A stretch of DNA of 64,000 bases from Sphingobacterium sp. HMA12 (GCF_002933815.1 NZ_BEYR01000009.1:102284-166283), one strand, 5' to 3'; positions 35,605 to 45,096 are shown, counted from the first letter of the stretch. A program made the numbers and translations. The notes: generated by a model not told the origin, from the sequence alone.

Positions 35605-37106
35605 TTATCTATTTGGGAAAATTGATCGCCTGTTCGGGCTTACTGTATCTTGTATATATCTTTCTTTTGCAACGGCAAAAACTCCTGGTGTTTAATCGGT
35701 TTTATCTGCTTGCCGTTATACCGGTTGCCCTTTTTGCTCCGCTGGTACAAACTGCCCTGCCATCTTTTATTCCTGATTTCTTTCATTTTGGTACCGATCA
35801 GGCTTCTGTGCTGCCTGAAACTATGGAGCCAGCCGGCGCACCGGCGCTAGTAGATCGACAAGAACCGATAATGGACACGAATACATCCATTGTTCTGATC
35901 TATCTGTTGATTGCGACGCTGCTACTGGTCAAACATGTCCTGAATTATAGAAAATTCTGCTCTTACATTGGTCGCGGATCTGTTATGGCGATTCCCTCTA
36001 TTTATACTATTCAAGGCCTCAAAACGCCTTTCTCATTCTTCAGACGTATATATGTTCCCCATGAAGCCTATATACGAGGAGAGATTGACGCTTCCATTAT
36101 TGCACATGAACAGGCACATGTAAATCAACGGCATTCCATCGACGTGATGGCCATGCAGTTTATCCGGGTCATATTATGGTTCAACCCCTTCGTCTATCTG
36201 ATCGATAGAGCCATTCGACAAAACCACGAGTACTTGGCAGATGATGCTGTTGTACAGGTTTATGGACGCACGAATTACCAACATCTGATCATCCAATGGA
36301 GCATGTCTTCACCCGATATAAACGCATTACCGGCCAGTAATTTTAATTTTTTAACAACAAAAAAACGATTAATTATGTTACAGAAAAGAACAACCGGCAG
36401 TAAGCTCCTGCTGATGCCTGCGCTTACCCTATTGCTGACAACAGCAATTAGTCTACTGTTCTCGACACATGTCGAAGCACAGAAAACAACTCCGGTCAAA
36501 ACAGAAAAGACCGAGCCCGCCAAACCAGCCGTAGCACCCCCTGCAGCTAAACAGCCCGGTGCTCCGAAAGCCGAAGAAATGCGGCCTAGACCTCCTAAAA
36601 AAGAAATGGCACCGCCAATGAAGCCAAAGAAAAACGCTGCCGCCAAAAAAGAAGAATCAGCATACGCTCCAGCTAAAATAGAAGAAGTATATGTAGAAAG
36701 CAACAATACAAACGGAAATGCAAAGTTTCAGGAACCTAAGCGGATCAAGTTAATCGGAACTGCGGATGTGAGCGCCACTACTTCATTGAATTCAAATGTT
36801 CAAGTGAATGATCCCAATGCCGTAGTAACGGTAAAAACAGGAACTGCACCTTCTGGATCAGCAAAGGTAACAGAAATAAGGTCGGCAGAACCAAATACGA
36901 TAACAAAAGTAAACGTGCGTTCCACTAACACCATCGTCTCAGAAGCTAAAGAAAACAACGGAACGCAAGCCGCGAGAATTGTACTTAAAGGCCAACCTGC
37001 AAAGGAGACTGCCATGGAGTCCGATAAAAAAAATGCGCCGGTTTTCCAAGAGGTCAAAATCCAGTACCGCGGTGAAATACCTAAAAACCCACCCTTGCGC
37101 AAGTAA
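35601..37106 (+). CDS. M56-family (BlaR1-like) membrane metallopeptidase
   Basis: A 501-residue membrane protein. Several N-terminal hydrophobic helices (about 5-50, 95-112) precede the zinc protease domain with HEQAH at 169-173 and Glu210 in NHEYLADD as likely third ligand. A further helix is near 270-290 (LLMPALTLLLTTAISLLF). The C-terminal 200 residues, predicted periplasmic, are rich in Lys, Pro and Ala and lack the penicillin-binding sensor domain of true BlaR1. It would cleave the BlaI repressor on sensing an unknown signal. What it senses is not evident. Confidence 0.9.
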   Translation: MIIYLGKLIACSGLLYLVYIFLLQRQKLLVFNRFYLLAVIPVALFAPLVQTALPSFIPDFFHFGTDQASVLPETMEPAGAPALVDRQEPIMDTNTSIVLIYLLIATLLLVKHVLNYRKFCSYIGRGSVMAIPSIYTIQGLKTPFSFFRRIYVPHEAYIRGEIDASIIAHEQAHVNQRHSIDVMAMQFIRVILWFNPFVYLIDRAIRQNHEYLADDAVVQVYGRTNYQHLIIQWSMSSPDINALPASNFNFLTTKKRLIMLQKRTTGSKLLLMPALTLLLTTAISLLFSTHVEAQKTTPVKTEKTEPAKPAVAPPAAKQPGAPKAEEMRPRPPKKEMAPPMKPKKNAAAKKEESAYAPAKIEEVYVESNNTNGNAKFQEPKRIKLIGTADVSATTSLNSNVQVNDPNAVVTVKTGTAPSGSAKVTEIRSAEPNTITKVNVRSTNTIVSEAKENNGTQAARIVLKGQPAKETAMESDKKNAPVFQEVKIQYRGEIPKNPPLRK

Positions 37107-37560
37107 TCAAAACTTAGGTCAGGCGGTATAAAACTTTCGTTTCAAAAGACAAAAAATAACCGGAGGAACGATCTTTCCTCCGGTTTTCCAATGAACAGGA
37201 CATACAGCCTTTTGAAAGCAATGGATCAGCTTTATTAATAGCCTCAATCAGTTCAACATCATCTTTGTTCATTTTAGCTTTTTAGTTAAAGGTATCGGAT
37301 TAGAATTTGTAATTTCCAAGTATAAAAAAATTTTAGAAAGCAATCTTCAACGCCTCATTTAAATGGGCTACTTATCAAAACAATGTACTCTCTAAACCAG
37401 CACACCTAAATAAAACAACTGATTTGATTAAATACATTAAAGCAAAATACAACAACCTATCCAAACCAATAAATTAAGTGCAAAAGTATAGCAAGAAGAC
37501 AAATTGTTTGTTTAAAATAGAGTTAATATACAGCTAATATCCCCAGAATACCTTTGGTGT
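37107..37560. other. Gap between M56 gene and PhoX-like gene
   Basis: About 450 bases with no convincing gene. A terminator hairpin is at 37158-37187. A minus-strand frame of about 50 codons beginning MNKDDVELIEAINKADPLL runs through the terminator and is unlikely to be real. The remaining DNA is AT-rich. Confidence 0.6.
37158..37187 (+). terminator. Terminator after blaI-M56
   Basis: AACCGGAGGA pairs with TCCTCCGGTT, followed by TTCC. It lies about 50 bases after the M56 stop codon. Confidence 0.8.
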
Positions 37561-39039
37561 ATGAGAAGAAACCAAATTACAATCCTAAGTTTACTATTGT
37601 CGATGGCAATAGCCGGCTGTAAAGACAACAACAAAATCGAAGATGGTGAAGAGAAGCCACCAGTGGCAGCTTTGGCAAACTATTCAAAAGAACCTGCTTT
37701 TGTCTTCGGCATGCCTGGCTTCGAAAATTTAAATATTACCACGCTGATTTCAAGTTCGGATAAATTATCAGAAACACCTAATTTTGTATTTGCGGGACAG
37801 CCTGATGGTGCAGGTTTTATAAAAAACCCTAATTCCGATGGTTTTTTAATGATCAGCAATCACGAAATTACACAATCGGTATCCCGTGTTTATCTCGATA
37901 AAAATTTCAAACCGATCAAAGGCGAGTATTTAATGGATGGCACCGGCGGGAGTACCAGACTTTGTTCCGCCACGCTTGCTACAACTGAGGAGCATGGTTT
38001 TTCTGCTTTCCTTACGGCCGGTGAATCAGGTGAAGAGAGCATGGTCCATGCCTTAGACCCATTGGGATCAGTAGCGCAGCGTTCGGACAAAATGCGTGTT
38101 AAACCTGCTTTGGGAAAGGCTTCGATGGAAAATGCAGTGCCACTGCCAAAAGATGTATCCAATGGTAAGACTTATATCCTAATCGGGGAGGACCAATCTT
38201 ATGGTTCAAGCCATCAGTCTGCCGGACAGTTGATCCTCTATGTGGCAGAAAAACAAGGTGACTTGGATAATGGCAAGTTATATGCCCTTAAGCGTAGCGA
38301 TAATGAGGTAGTCGAAACAAAAATGAAAAAGGGTGATTCTTACAATGTCGAGTTTGTTGAGATTCCGAACGCCAAAAATTTGACTGGTAAACAAATCAAC
38401 CAAGCGAATATAGACAATAAAGCCATCCGCTTCTCCAGGGTAGAGGATGTAGATTACAGGAAAGGGGCCGGTAATGGACGCGAAGTTTATTTTACCGCGA
38501 CAGGTCAATCAGGTGATGGTACTACTCCAACCGAAGGATTTACGATGTGGGGCAGAGTCTACAAATTGAATATGGATTCCAAAGATATGTTAAAGGGTAA
38601 GCTCGAAGTAATTGCCGAAGGAGACTCGGATCCCGGAAATAATCTAATCAATCCTGACAATTTATGTGTTACAGAAAACTTCGTTTATATACAGGAAGAC
38701 GGTGATTCCTACTATACTGCTGCCAAACACGATTCTTATATCTGGCAATACAATATGGCTACAAAGACCTATAAGCCTTGGTTGAATATGAAACATGAGC
38801 GTAACAACGTAGATTGGCAAAAAAATTACAACCAAAGTGGCAACTTGAGTAAATTTGGTTCATGGGAATTCGGAGCGATGACAGATGTTTCCAAGCTGGT
38901 TGGCATTCCAAATACTTTTGCGGTCAATATTCACTCCCACACTTGGCAGAGCGATAAATTCGTCAATGCAGATGGATCGGGTGCAATCATGAACAAAGAA
39001 GGTGGACAAGTAGTCCTTATCCGCAACGTACAAAAATAA
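37561..39039 (+). CDS. PhoX-like (DUF839) lipoprotein
   Basis: A 492-residue lipoprotein: the signal peptide ends in the lipobox AIAGC. The body resembles the PhoX/DUF839 beta-propeller family, with SDGFLMISNHEIT (NHE motif), GGSTRLCSATLAT, TAGESGEESMVHALDP, and IGEDQSYGSSHQSAGQL, and ends with NIHSHTWQSDKFVN. Family members include calcium-dependent phosphatases, but catalytic residues were not all checked. The gene precedes the di-haem peroxidase gene by 86 bases, with a terminator hairpin in between. Confidence 0.75.
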   Translation: MRRNQITILSLLLSMAIAGCKDNNKIEDGEEKPPVAALANYSKEPAFVFGMPGFENLNITTLISSSDKLSETPNFVFAGQPDGAGFIKNPNSDGFLMISNHEITQSVSRVYLDKNFKPIKGEYLMDGTGGSTRLCSATLATTEEHGFSAFLTAGESGEESMVHALDPLGSVAQRSDKMRVKPALGKASMENAVPLPKDVSNGKTYILIGEDQSYGSSHQSAGQLILYVAEKQGDLDNGKLYALKRSDNEVVETKMKKGDSYNVEFVEIPNAKNLTGKQINQANIDNKAIRFSRVEDVDYRKGAGNGREVYFTATGQSGDGTTPTEGFTMWGRVYKLNMDSKDMLKGKLEVIAEGDSDPGNNLINPDNLCVTENFVYIQEDGDSYYTAAKHDSYIWQYNMATKTYKPWLNMKHERNNVDWQKNYNQSGNLSKFGSWEFGAMTDVSKLVGIPNTFAVNIHSHTWQSDKFVNADGSGAIMNKEGGQVVLIRNVQK

Positions 39040-39064
39040 TACGCAAAGTATACTAAAAACGCAA

Positions 39065-39097
39065 AAGGGTATCCTTTCACAGCAGAAGGATACCCTT
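39065..39097 (+). terminator. Terminator after PhoX-like gene
   Basis: AAGGGTATCCTT pairs with AAGGATACCCTT around a 9-base loop, followed by GTTGTTATTTT. Confidence 0.8.
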
Positions 39098-39125
39098 GTT
39101 GTTATTTTATTCAAACAAAAAATAG

Positions 39126-40919
39126 ATGAAATATTGGCTTGTAATAGGTTTGATAGCCGTTGTATTATTGGCTATTATGTGCAAGGGAAATCATGCTACT
39201 GATCCCCAGGATCTTCAAAATATTAGGCAACTGGTATTAAAGATCAATATCGCTTTCGATAAACAGATTGACCAGGAAATTGCCAATGTACAAAATAACA
39301 TAAGTGCAGAGAAACTGCAAAAAGGTTTCAGTCGTTTGAGATCTACTTACAAATCTATGGAATGGGCGGTTGCTTATTTTATGCCCGAGACTGCCCGTTT
39401 TCTAAATGGTCCCAACCTGGATGAAATCGAACTGGAAGAAAATACCGTCATTGAAGCCGAAGGCTTACAGACATTGGAAGAATATTTCTATCCGAGCTAT
39501 CAGGTAGCGGAAAAACAAGCGATAATTCGGTTTTTAAAGAAGTTAAAAAACAAATCCATGGCGATCGACACGTATTTTGAGGTCAATACCTTATCGCTAC
39601 CACAGTTAATGGAGTCACTACGCAACCAGGTATTTCGGATTACCGCATTAGGCATTACAGGTTTTGACACCCCCATCTCAGGTCAAGGTCTGATCGAATC
39701 TATCGACGGTCTCAACGGTGTAGCCAATGTACTGGCTATGATAAAAAATCAGGTTGATCATCCAGGGGAAATTGACAAGATCTTGAGTTTAATCAAAATA
39801 GCCAATACGGTATTAGCTAAAAGTGGAAACAAAGATCAATTTGATTATCTGAGCTTTACGGATCAACATTTGAATAAAATTTCCGATGCACTACATCAAT
39901 TTCGTAAGTTGGAAAACATCCCATCCCTGAATGTCAATCACCCCATATCACCCGAGGCCTCAAACCTTTTTAGTCAAGATGCTTTTAATCCCGATTTCTT
40001 TGTTGCCTCGGATCGACAAAAGATAAGCCCCGAAAAGGTCGCTTTGGGAGCCAAGCTATTCCGGGACAATATCCTGTCCGGGGATCAGACCCGTTCTTGC
40101 ATTTCCTGCCATCATCCGGACAAAGCCTTTGCAGATGGACTCCGCGTGCCCAGTACTTTATCCGGTACAAAGATGGATCGTAATACCCCTTCAATTTCCT
40201 ATAGTAATTACCAACATGGGCAGTTTTGGGATATGCGTCGCGAAGATCTTGAAGGACAGAGTGTAGATGTTATCACCAATAAGGATGAGATGCACGGTTC
40301 TATGATAGAAATTGCCAAACGTCTAAATCAACATAAAACATATACAAAAGAATTTAACAACATTTATAAGACCGACACAATAGAAAATTGGCAGGTACAG
40401 AATGTATTAGCCAGTTATGTGCGTTCATTGGGTAAATTCAACTCCCGCTTTGACCGTTATATGCGTGGTCAGTCGCAATTACTGTCAGCCGATGAAAAAG
40501 CAGGTTTCAACCTTTTCGTAGGCAAAGCAAAATGTGCAACCTGTCATTTTGTTCCAATGTTCAACGGGACAGTGCCGCCCGAATATGCCAAGACTGAATC
40601 TGAAGTCTTGGGTGTGGCGACAGACTACAGTAACCGGCAACTGGATCCAGACCGTGGTCGAGGTCGTTATCATGAGACTGTAGCCCAATTGCAGTACGCT
40701 TTTAAAACGCCCACAGTACGCAATAGCAGCAAGACAGCTCCTTACATGCACAACGGAGGTTATGTCACCTTAGAACAGGTCATGGATTTTTACAACAAAG
40801 GCGGTGGTCAGCAGTTTGGATTTAAGCTGGACTACCAGACATTACCCACCGATACATTAGGTTTAACAGCGGAAGAAACAGCCAAGATTATTGCTTTTCT
40901 AAAAGCCCTCGAAGACTGA
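39126..40919 (+). CDS. Di-haem cytochrome c peroxidase/MauG-family protein with long N-terminal region
   Basis: A 597-residue exported protein with an N-terminal hydrophobic segment (WLVIGLIAVVLLAIM). Residues about 25-280 form a helical region of uncertain identity. The C-terminal half is a cytochrome c peroxidase/MauG domain with haem motifs CISCH near residue 325 and CATCH near 469, plus GSMIEIAKRLN and TVRNSSKTAPYMHNGGYVTL. Family members reduce H2O2 or oxidise proteins in the periplasm. The long N-terminal domain resembles those in other Bacteroidota peroxidases, but its role is not known. Confidence 0.88.
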   Translation: MKYWLVIGLIAVVLLAIMCKGNHATDPQDLQNIRQLVLKINIAFDKQIDQEIANVQNNISAEKLQKGFSRLRSTYKSMEWAVAYFMPETARFLNGPNLDEIELEENTVIEAEGLQTLEEYFYPSYQVAEKQAIIRFLKKLKNKSMAIDTYFEVNTLSLPQLMESLRNQVFRITALGITGFDTPISGQGLIESIDGLNGVANVLAMIKNQVDHPGEIDKILSLIKIANTVLAKSGNKDQFDYLSFTDQHLNKISDALHQFRKLENIPSLNVNHPISPEASNLFSQDAFNPDFFVASDRQKISPEKVALGAKLFRDNILSGDQTRSCISCHHPDKAFADGLRVPSTLSGTKMDRNTPSISYSNYQHGQFWDMRREDLEGQSVDVITNKDEMHGSMIEIAKRLNQHKTYTKEFNNIYKTDTIENWQVQNVLASYVRSLGKFNSRFDRYMRGQSQLLSADEKAGFNLFVGKAKCATCHFVPMFNGTVPPEYAKTESEVLGVATDYSNRQLDPDRGRGRYHETVAQLQYAFKTPTVRNSSKTAPYMHNGGYVTLEQVMDFYNKGGGQQFGFKLDYQTLPTDTLGLTAEETAKIIAFLKALED

Positions 40920-41002
40920 ACTATAAACTTGGGTCCCAGACCGTAAAAAATTTCGTCCGGAGCTGATCAGAAAGAGATTGCCGATAATCGGATATCATAA
41001 AA

Positions 41003-41031
41003 AGCCGCATAAACGAGGAGTTTATGCGGCT
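41003..41031 (+). terminator. Hairpin after di-haem peroxidase gene
   Basis: AGCCGCATAAAC pairs perfectly with GTTTATGCGGCT around a 5-base loop. No T run follows, so it may be a terminator or an mRNA-stabilising hairpin. Confidence 0.55.
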
Positions 41032-41171
41032 CAAGTATATAGATTATCAGGAATATAAATGACGCTTGAAACTAGTGAGTGTCCCGATAAAAAATAAAAA
41101 CTTTTTTACTACCTTAGATTGATAAAATAAACAAGTAAAACCAGCTTGTTTCATTAACTATAAATACAGAT

Positions 41172-42464
41172 ATGAAATCGTATGCACTTGTTTTAGCGGC
41201 AGGCCTGCTTCCCTTTGTAGCATTAAGCCAAAAGATGGTCGCACCCGGAAGCCCCGATATCAATACCAAATATATAAAACCTGAGAAATCGCTTTATACC
41301 GTATATTATGTCAAAGATAATAATTGGGATAAGCAGGGATCATTGATCTATGATATCACATCTACAGGGAATCAATTGACCTTAAAAAATTCCTACACAC
41401 CCAAGGACAGTTCCTGGGTCAATGTCAGGACTAGTGTTGTGGATCCCCAAACATTAAAATCCATCAGCTATGCCAGTGACGGCAAGAAAACAAAATTAAA
41501 TCTCAGCTTTGGTGAGACCATCACCGGTAATTATTATTCCAAGGAAACTAAAAAAGATAAAAAACTGAATTTACGTCCTACCGAGCCTTTTATTGACTTC
41601 AATTGGACAGATCTAATGATAGGGACACTTCCACTGGATGTAGGATATAAAGCTCGGATCCCACAATTCTATTATAATGACGAATCCAATATACAGGTTG
41701 AATACTATACGATCAAGGAAGTCAAAAGTTATAGCTATGGTTCGCCGAAAACCGGCAAGCATGATACCTGGCTGATTACCTTATTGGAAGAAAACACGGG
41801 TGCAATCTACAATTATGTAGTGGACAAGAAAGACCGACGGCTATGGCAACGAGAAATGTCCATGGGCAATGGTAAGTGGGAAATTACAGTCAACGAAGAG
41901 CTCGATTACCAGCCGATCAAAAATCGGTTCAACAAGGAATTGGCTATCCGACAGATCTCCAACGGCAATAGCGTCATCATCGGGACCGCTTATGCGCGCT
42001 CAAGTTCGGGTAAAAGATTAGGCGGGCTCGTCAATACAGCGAAAAAACAATATGCGCCAAAAGGAACTGAGATTATGCTTTTTCCAAATTCAGCATACTA
42101 CGAAGAATGGCTTGAGGTCAATAAGAAAATCCGTAAACAGAAGAAAGTCGCTGAGGTTCCACTGGATCCAGATTTTGGACACGCTGTCAAGCGCACCAAG
42201 GTTTATGATGACGAGGGACACTTTGAATTTGCAGAGCTAATGCCGGGCAACTACATTATTATGACCAGCTTCGACTTTACCAATTCGTACAATTATTCGT
42301 ATGTATCCGGTTATACCAATTATTACAATTATTGGGGTTATACCGGTTCCACGACAAATTATGGCACTGGTAGATCTTCTTATACAGATAAGGCCACTAT
42401 CGAAAAACGGATCAGTATTGATAAAGACGGTGAAAAGAAAGAAGTGAATTTAAAGGAAATGTAG
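41172..42464 (+). CDS. Secreted protein with DUF3108-like region and C-terminal beta domain
   Basis: A 430-residue protein with signal peptide MKSYALVLAAGLLPFVALSQ. The first half (TVYYVKDNNWDKQGSLIYDIT, VVDPQTLKSISYASDGK, VDKKDRRLWQREM) reads like a DUF3108-type beta-barrel that may bind a lipid or cell-wall ligand. The C-terminal half (GTEIMLFPNSAYYEEW, DDEGHFEFAELMPGNYIIMTSFDF) resembles a carboxypeptidase-regulatory-like beta-sandwich and has a Tyr-rich stretch near the end. The exact role is unknown. It stands alone. Confidence 0.75.
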   Translation: MKSYALVLAAGLLPFVALSQKMVAPGSPDINTKYIKPEKSLYTVYYVKDNNWDKQGSLIYDITSTGNQLTLKNSYTPKDSSWVNVRTSVVDPQTLKSISYASDGKKTKLNLSFGETITGNYYSKETKKDKKLNLRPTEPFIDFNWTDLMIGTLPLDVGYKARIPQFYYNDESNIQVEYYTIKEVKSYSYGSPKTGKHDTWLITLLEENTGAIYNYVVDKKDRRLWQREMSMGNGKWEITVNEELDYQPIKNRFNKELAIRQISNGNSVIIGTAYARSSSGKRLGGLVNTAKKQYAPKGTEIMLFPNSAYYEEWLEVNKKIRKQKKVAEVPLDPDFGHAVKRTKVYDDEGHFEFAELMPGNYIIMTSFDFTNSYNYSYVSGYTNYYNYWGYTGSTTNYGTGRSSYTDKATIEKRISIDKDGEKKEVNLKEM

Positions 42465-42554
42465 GAGAAATAGAAAAACATATGCTTTTGTAAAAAGTGG
42501 TCATATATAAGACGGTTGACTGCTACAATTGTCTCTGGAAAAATAAAGACATAT

Positions 42555-42992
42555 TTATTTCTTTTGATTTTTCTTCATCAGTCGATCAAAGCTAAATGGA
42601 AAATCCCGATAGCTCCCTAAGAGAAAACAGGCACTTGCCCCTACCCAAACTGAATAGTTAAACGTCACTTTGATACCAAAAGACAGTGTCATCGTCAACG
42701 CGAAAACGGTTAATAGAATCCCTGAAAACAATGCTGCCAAACGTGTCCGATAACCGATCAGCAGCAACAGGGCCAAAACGACCTCGAGTATGGTCGCTCC
42801 TAGAGCGAGCAGTTTTCCTGTTGACGCCGGCACAAAAAAATTGAGCTGATTGGAATAAGTGACAAAATTTTCCCAATTTCCCCAAGAGGCGTTTGTGGTA
42901 CCAGGGGCTCCCCAAAAACCAAGACGATCGGCCACTGCAGATAAAAAGGCTGTTGCCACAGCTACGCGCACGAAAAGTTGACTATACATCAT
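42555..42992 (-). CDS. DoxX-family membrane protein
   Basis: A 145-residue four-helix membrane protein of the DoxX type: the N-terminal LFVRVAVATAFLSAVADRLGFWG, then LLALGATILEVVLALLLLIGYRTRLAAL, and LLTVFALTMTLSFG are the usual helices. DoxX-like proteins are linked to quinol oxidation in archaea and to thiol redox in mycobacteria, but most bacterial members are uncharacterised. It stands alone on the minus strand. Confidence 0.88.
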   Translation of the reverse strand: MMYSQLFVRVAVATAFLSAVADRLGFWGAPGTTNASWGNWENFVTYSNQLNFFVPASTGKLLALGATILEVVLALLLLIGYRTRLAALFSGILLTVFALTMTLSFGIKVTFNYSVWVGASACFLLGSYRDFPFSFDRLMKKNQKK

Positions 42993-43233
42993 TCTAAATT
43001 TTTAAAATCAAATATAAGGCATCAATATCCATATTAACTTAAACCAGTTTAAGAAATCAATTGACCAACAACAATAAGACCGCCAGCACTTTAAATACTG
43101 AACGGCCTTATAACATCAATTAATACGAATAAGAATTTATATGGTGTATCCCTCCATTAAACTGCGATACACTATTTAAACGACAACTGAATTGGCGAAT
43201 AGTCCCAATAAAAAGTGCGAATATATATATTCG

Positions 43234-44439
43234 CTAAGTCAAAACAGCTGTTTTAACCATACAGGCTTTCATCCGTTGGTAAGTACGTTCAATATCATGA
43301 TCTAAGCCGATAGAAAAACGGATCAGTCCGTCGGAGATTCCCATGCGCACCCGGTCCTCTTCGGGAATTTCAGACGACGTCGAACTGCCCGAACAGGAAA
43401 ATAAAGTTTTATAGAAACCAAGACTTACAGCCAAATAACCAAGGTTTTCCTTTTGCATCAACTCCATGAGCGCGTTCGCCTGATCTGTCGTCACGGCATC
43501 CAAAGTCAATATCCCTCCAAAACCGTACTCTGCATGCATCATACTTTTCATCAGCTCATGATTTTTATGCGAGAGCAATCCGGGATAGGAAACTTTCAGC
43601 CCATCCTTTTCAAAGCGTTCGGCCAGGTATTGCGCATTATAACTATGTTGTTTCATGCGGATATGAAGTGTACGGAGATTTTTCAGGATACTGGCTGAGC
43701 GGAGACTATCCATCGTGGGACCAAGCAGCATGCAGGCACCGGAATTAACATTTTTTGTATCGTTGATAAACTCTTGTGTGCCACAATAGACACCACCGAC
43801 GGTATCACTACTACCATTGATAAATTTTGTCAGACTATGGATCACAACATCTGCGCCTAATAGGCCAGGTGAGACGGATAATGGCGAAAATGTATTGTCT
43901 ACGACAAGTTTGAGCTTATATTTCTTACAGATGGCAGAAAGTCTTCTTAGGTCAGCTACTTCAAGTAAGGGATTACTGACGCTCTCACAATAAATTACTT
44001 TTGTCGTGGGACGTATCGCAGCTTCGATTACTTCAAAATTTCCAATATCAACAAAACTTGTTTCAATATGGAATGGCGGTAAAAAATTTTTCATGAAAGC
44101 GTAGGTACCGCCGTAGATGGTTCGACTGGAAATAATATGGTCACCGCTTTTACAAAGCTGCAAAAGCACAGTTGCTATTGCTCCCATCCCTGAAGCCGTT
44201 ACATTGGCAGCAGCTGTATTTTCCAACTTGGCCAGCGCCTGCGCAAGGTATAGATTCATCGGAGATGAATGCCGCGAATATAGGTAACAGCCATCCGCAT
44301 TGCCCTCGAAGGTATCAAACATGGTTTTGGCGGACAGAAAGGTATAGGTCGAACTATCCGAAATCGAAGGATTTACACCGCCGAACTCTCCAAAATATTG
44401 CAAATCCTGTATTTCATTTGCTGCATTAAAATCTTTCAT
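43234..44439 (-). CDS. PLP-dependent Cys/Met metabolism enzyme, methionine gamma-lyase-type
   Basis: A 401-residue enzyme of the cystathionine gamma-synthase/methionine gamma-lyase fold. PLP ligands are visible: Lys205 in HSLTKFINGSSD, Asp181 in VVDNTFSPL, and the Tyr54/Arg56 pair in YLYSRHSSPM. GMGAIATVLLQL and GGILTLDAV are also typical. Methionine gamma-lyases split methionine to methanethiol, ammonia and 2-oxobutyrate, but cystathionine- or homocysteine-specific members look alike. The divergent Lrp gene suggests amino-acid-responsive control. Confidence 0.88.
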   Translation of the reverse strand: MKDFNAANEIQDLQYFGEFGGVNPSISDSSTYTFLSAKTMFDTFEGNADGCYLYSRHSSPMNLYLAQALAKLENTAAANVTASGMGAIATVLLQLCKSGDHIISSRTIYGGTYAFMKNFLPPFHIETSFVDIGNFEVIEAAIRPTTKVIYCESVSNPLLEVADLRRLSAICKKYKLKLVVDNTFSPLSVSPGLLGADVVIHSLTKFINGSSDTVGGVYCGTQEFINDTKNVNSGACMLLGPTMDSLRSASILKNLRTLHIRMKQHSYNAQYLAERFEKDGLKVSYPGLLSHKNHELMKSMMHAEYGFGGILTLDAVTTDQANALMELMQKENLGYLAVSLGFYKTLFSCSGSSTSSEIPEEDRVRMGISDGLIRFSIGLDHDIERTYQRMKACMVKTAVLT

Positions 44440-44516
44440 CTGTATATAATTTAATTTTTTAATCTTCCTATTTTTTCATATAAAATTGGACTATTTTACC
44501 TTTTATTACAACACTT

Positions 44517-44545
44517 TATCAGTATATTAGATTATAAATCTGATA
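44517..44545. promoter_or_regulatory. Palindromic site in the divergent Lrp/Met-lyase gap
   Basis: TATCAG at 44517-44522 and CTGATA at 44540-44545 form an outer inverted repeat. A second palindrome, AGATT-ATA-AATCT (44529-44541), lies within it and runs two bases into the right arm. AT-rich dyads of this kind are typical of Lrp/AsnC binding. It lies between the two start codons. Confidence 0.45.
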
Positions 44546-44613
44546 TATAAAGAAATTTTAGAAAATATATCTACAGCAACTAAATACATTGGCTTTAGAC
44601 CAAAAAATAATCT

Positions 44614-45072
44614 ATGCACTTCGACGGAACTGATAAAAAATTACTGCAATTTCTGCAGGAAGACGCCAAACAGACCACCAAGGAGCTTGCTCATAAGCTT
44701 GGATTATCTGTAACGGCAGTCTATGAGCGTGTACGTAAACTTGAAAACAATGGGGTGATCTCTAAATATGTCGCACTACTCGATAAGCAAAAGATCGCAA
44801 AAGATTTTATGGTGCTCTGTCATGTCAAGCTCACACAGCATAAAAAAGAATATATACAGCAATTTGAAAGGGAAGTCATGAATTTACAGGAAGTCACCGA
44901 GTGCTTCCATGTTAGTGGTGACTACGATTATATTTTAAAGATCTGTGTTCAGGATATGGAAGATTATCGGCATTTTATGTTGGCCAAGCTGACCTCCCTA
45001 CAGCACATTGCGAGCACCCATAGTTCTTTTATGATCGCAGAAGTAAAGAATACCTTGACTATTCTTATTTAG
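44614..45072 (+). CDS. Lrp/AsnC-family transcriptional regulator
   Basis: A 152-residue regulator: helix-turn-helix at about residues 1-60 (DGTDKKLLQFLQEDAKQTTKELAHKLGLSVTAVYERVRKLENNGVI) and an AsnC/RAM ligand-binding domain from about 68 on (VLCHVKLTQHKKEYIQQFE, VTECFHVSGDYDYILKICVQDMEDYRHFM). Such proteins sense amino acids. It is divergent from the methionine lyase-type gene, the usual arrangement for local control of that gene. Confidence 0.95.
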   Translation: MHFDGTDKKLLQFLQEDAKQTTKELAHKLGLSVTAVYERVRKLENNGVISKYVALLDKQKIAKDFMVLCHVKLTQHKKEYIQQFEREVMNLQEVTECFHVSGDYDYILKICVQDMEDYRHFMLAKLTSLQHIASTHSSFMIAEVKNTLTILI

Positions 45073-45096
45073 CCCCTGCCAAACAAGATTAGCTTA

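Noticed and set aside
37102..37271. Minus-strand frame of about 50 codons starting MNKDDVELIEAINKADPLL
   Set aside because: It reads through the terminator of the blaI-M56 unit, has no recognisable domain, and would overlap the spacer; probably chance or a remnant.
43076..43108. Hairpin-like sequence AAGACCG...CGGCCTTA after the methionine-lyase gene
   Set aside because: The stem is short with a long loop, and no T run follows; evidence is too weak to list as a terminator.
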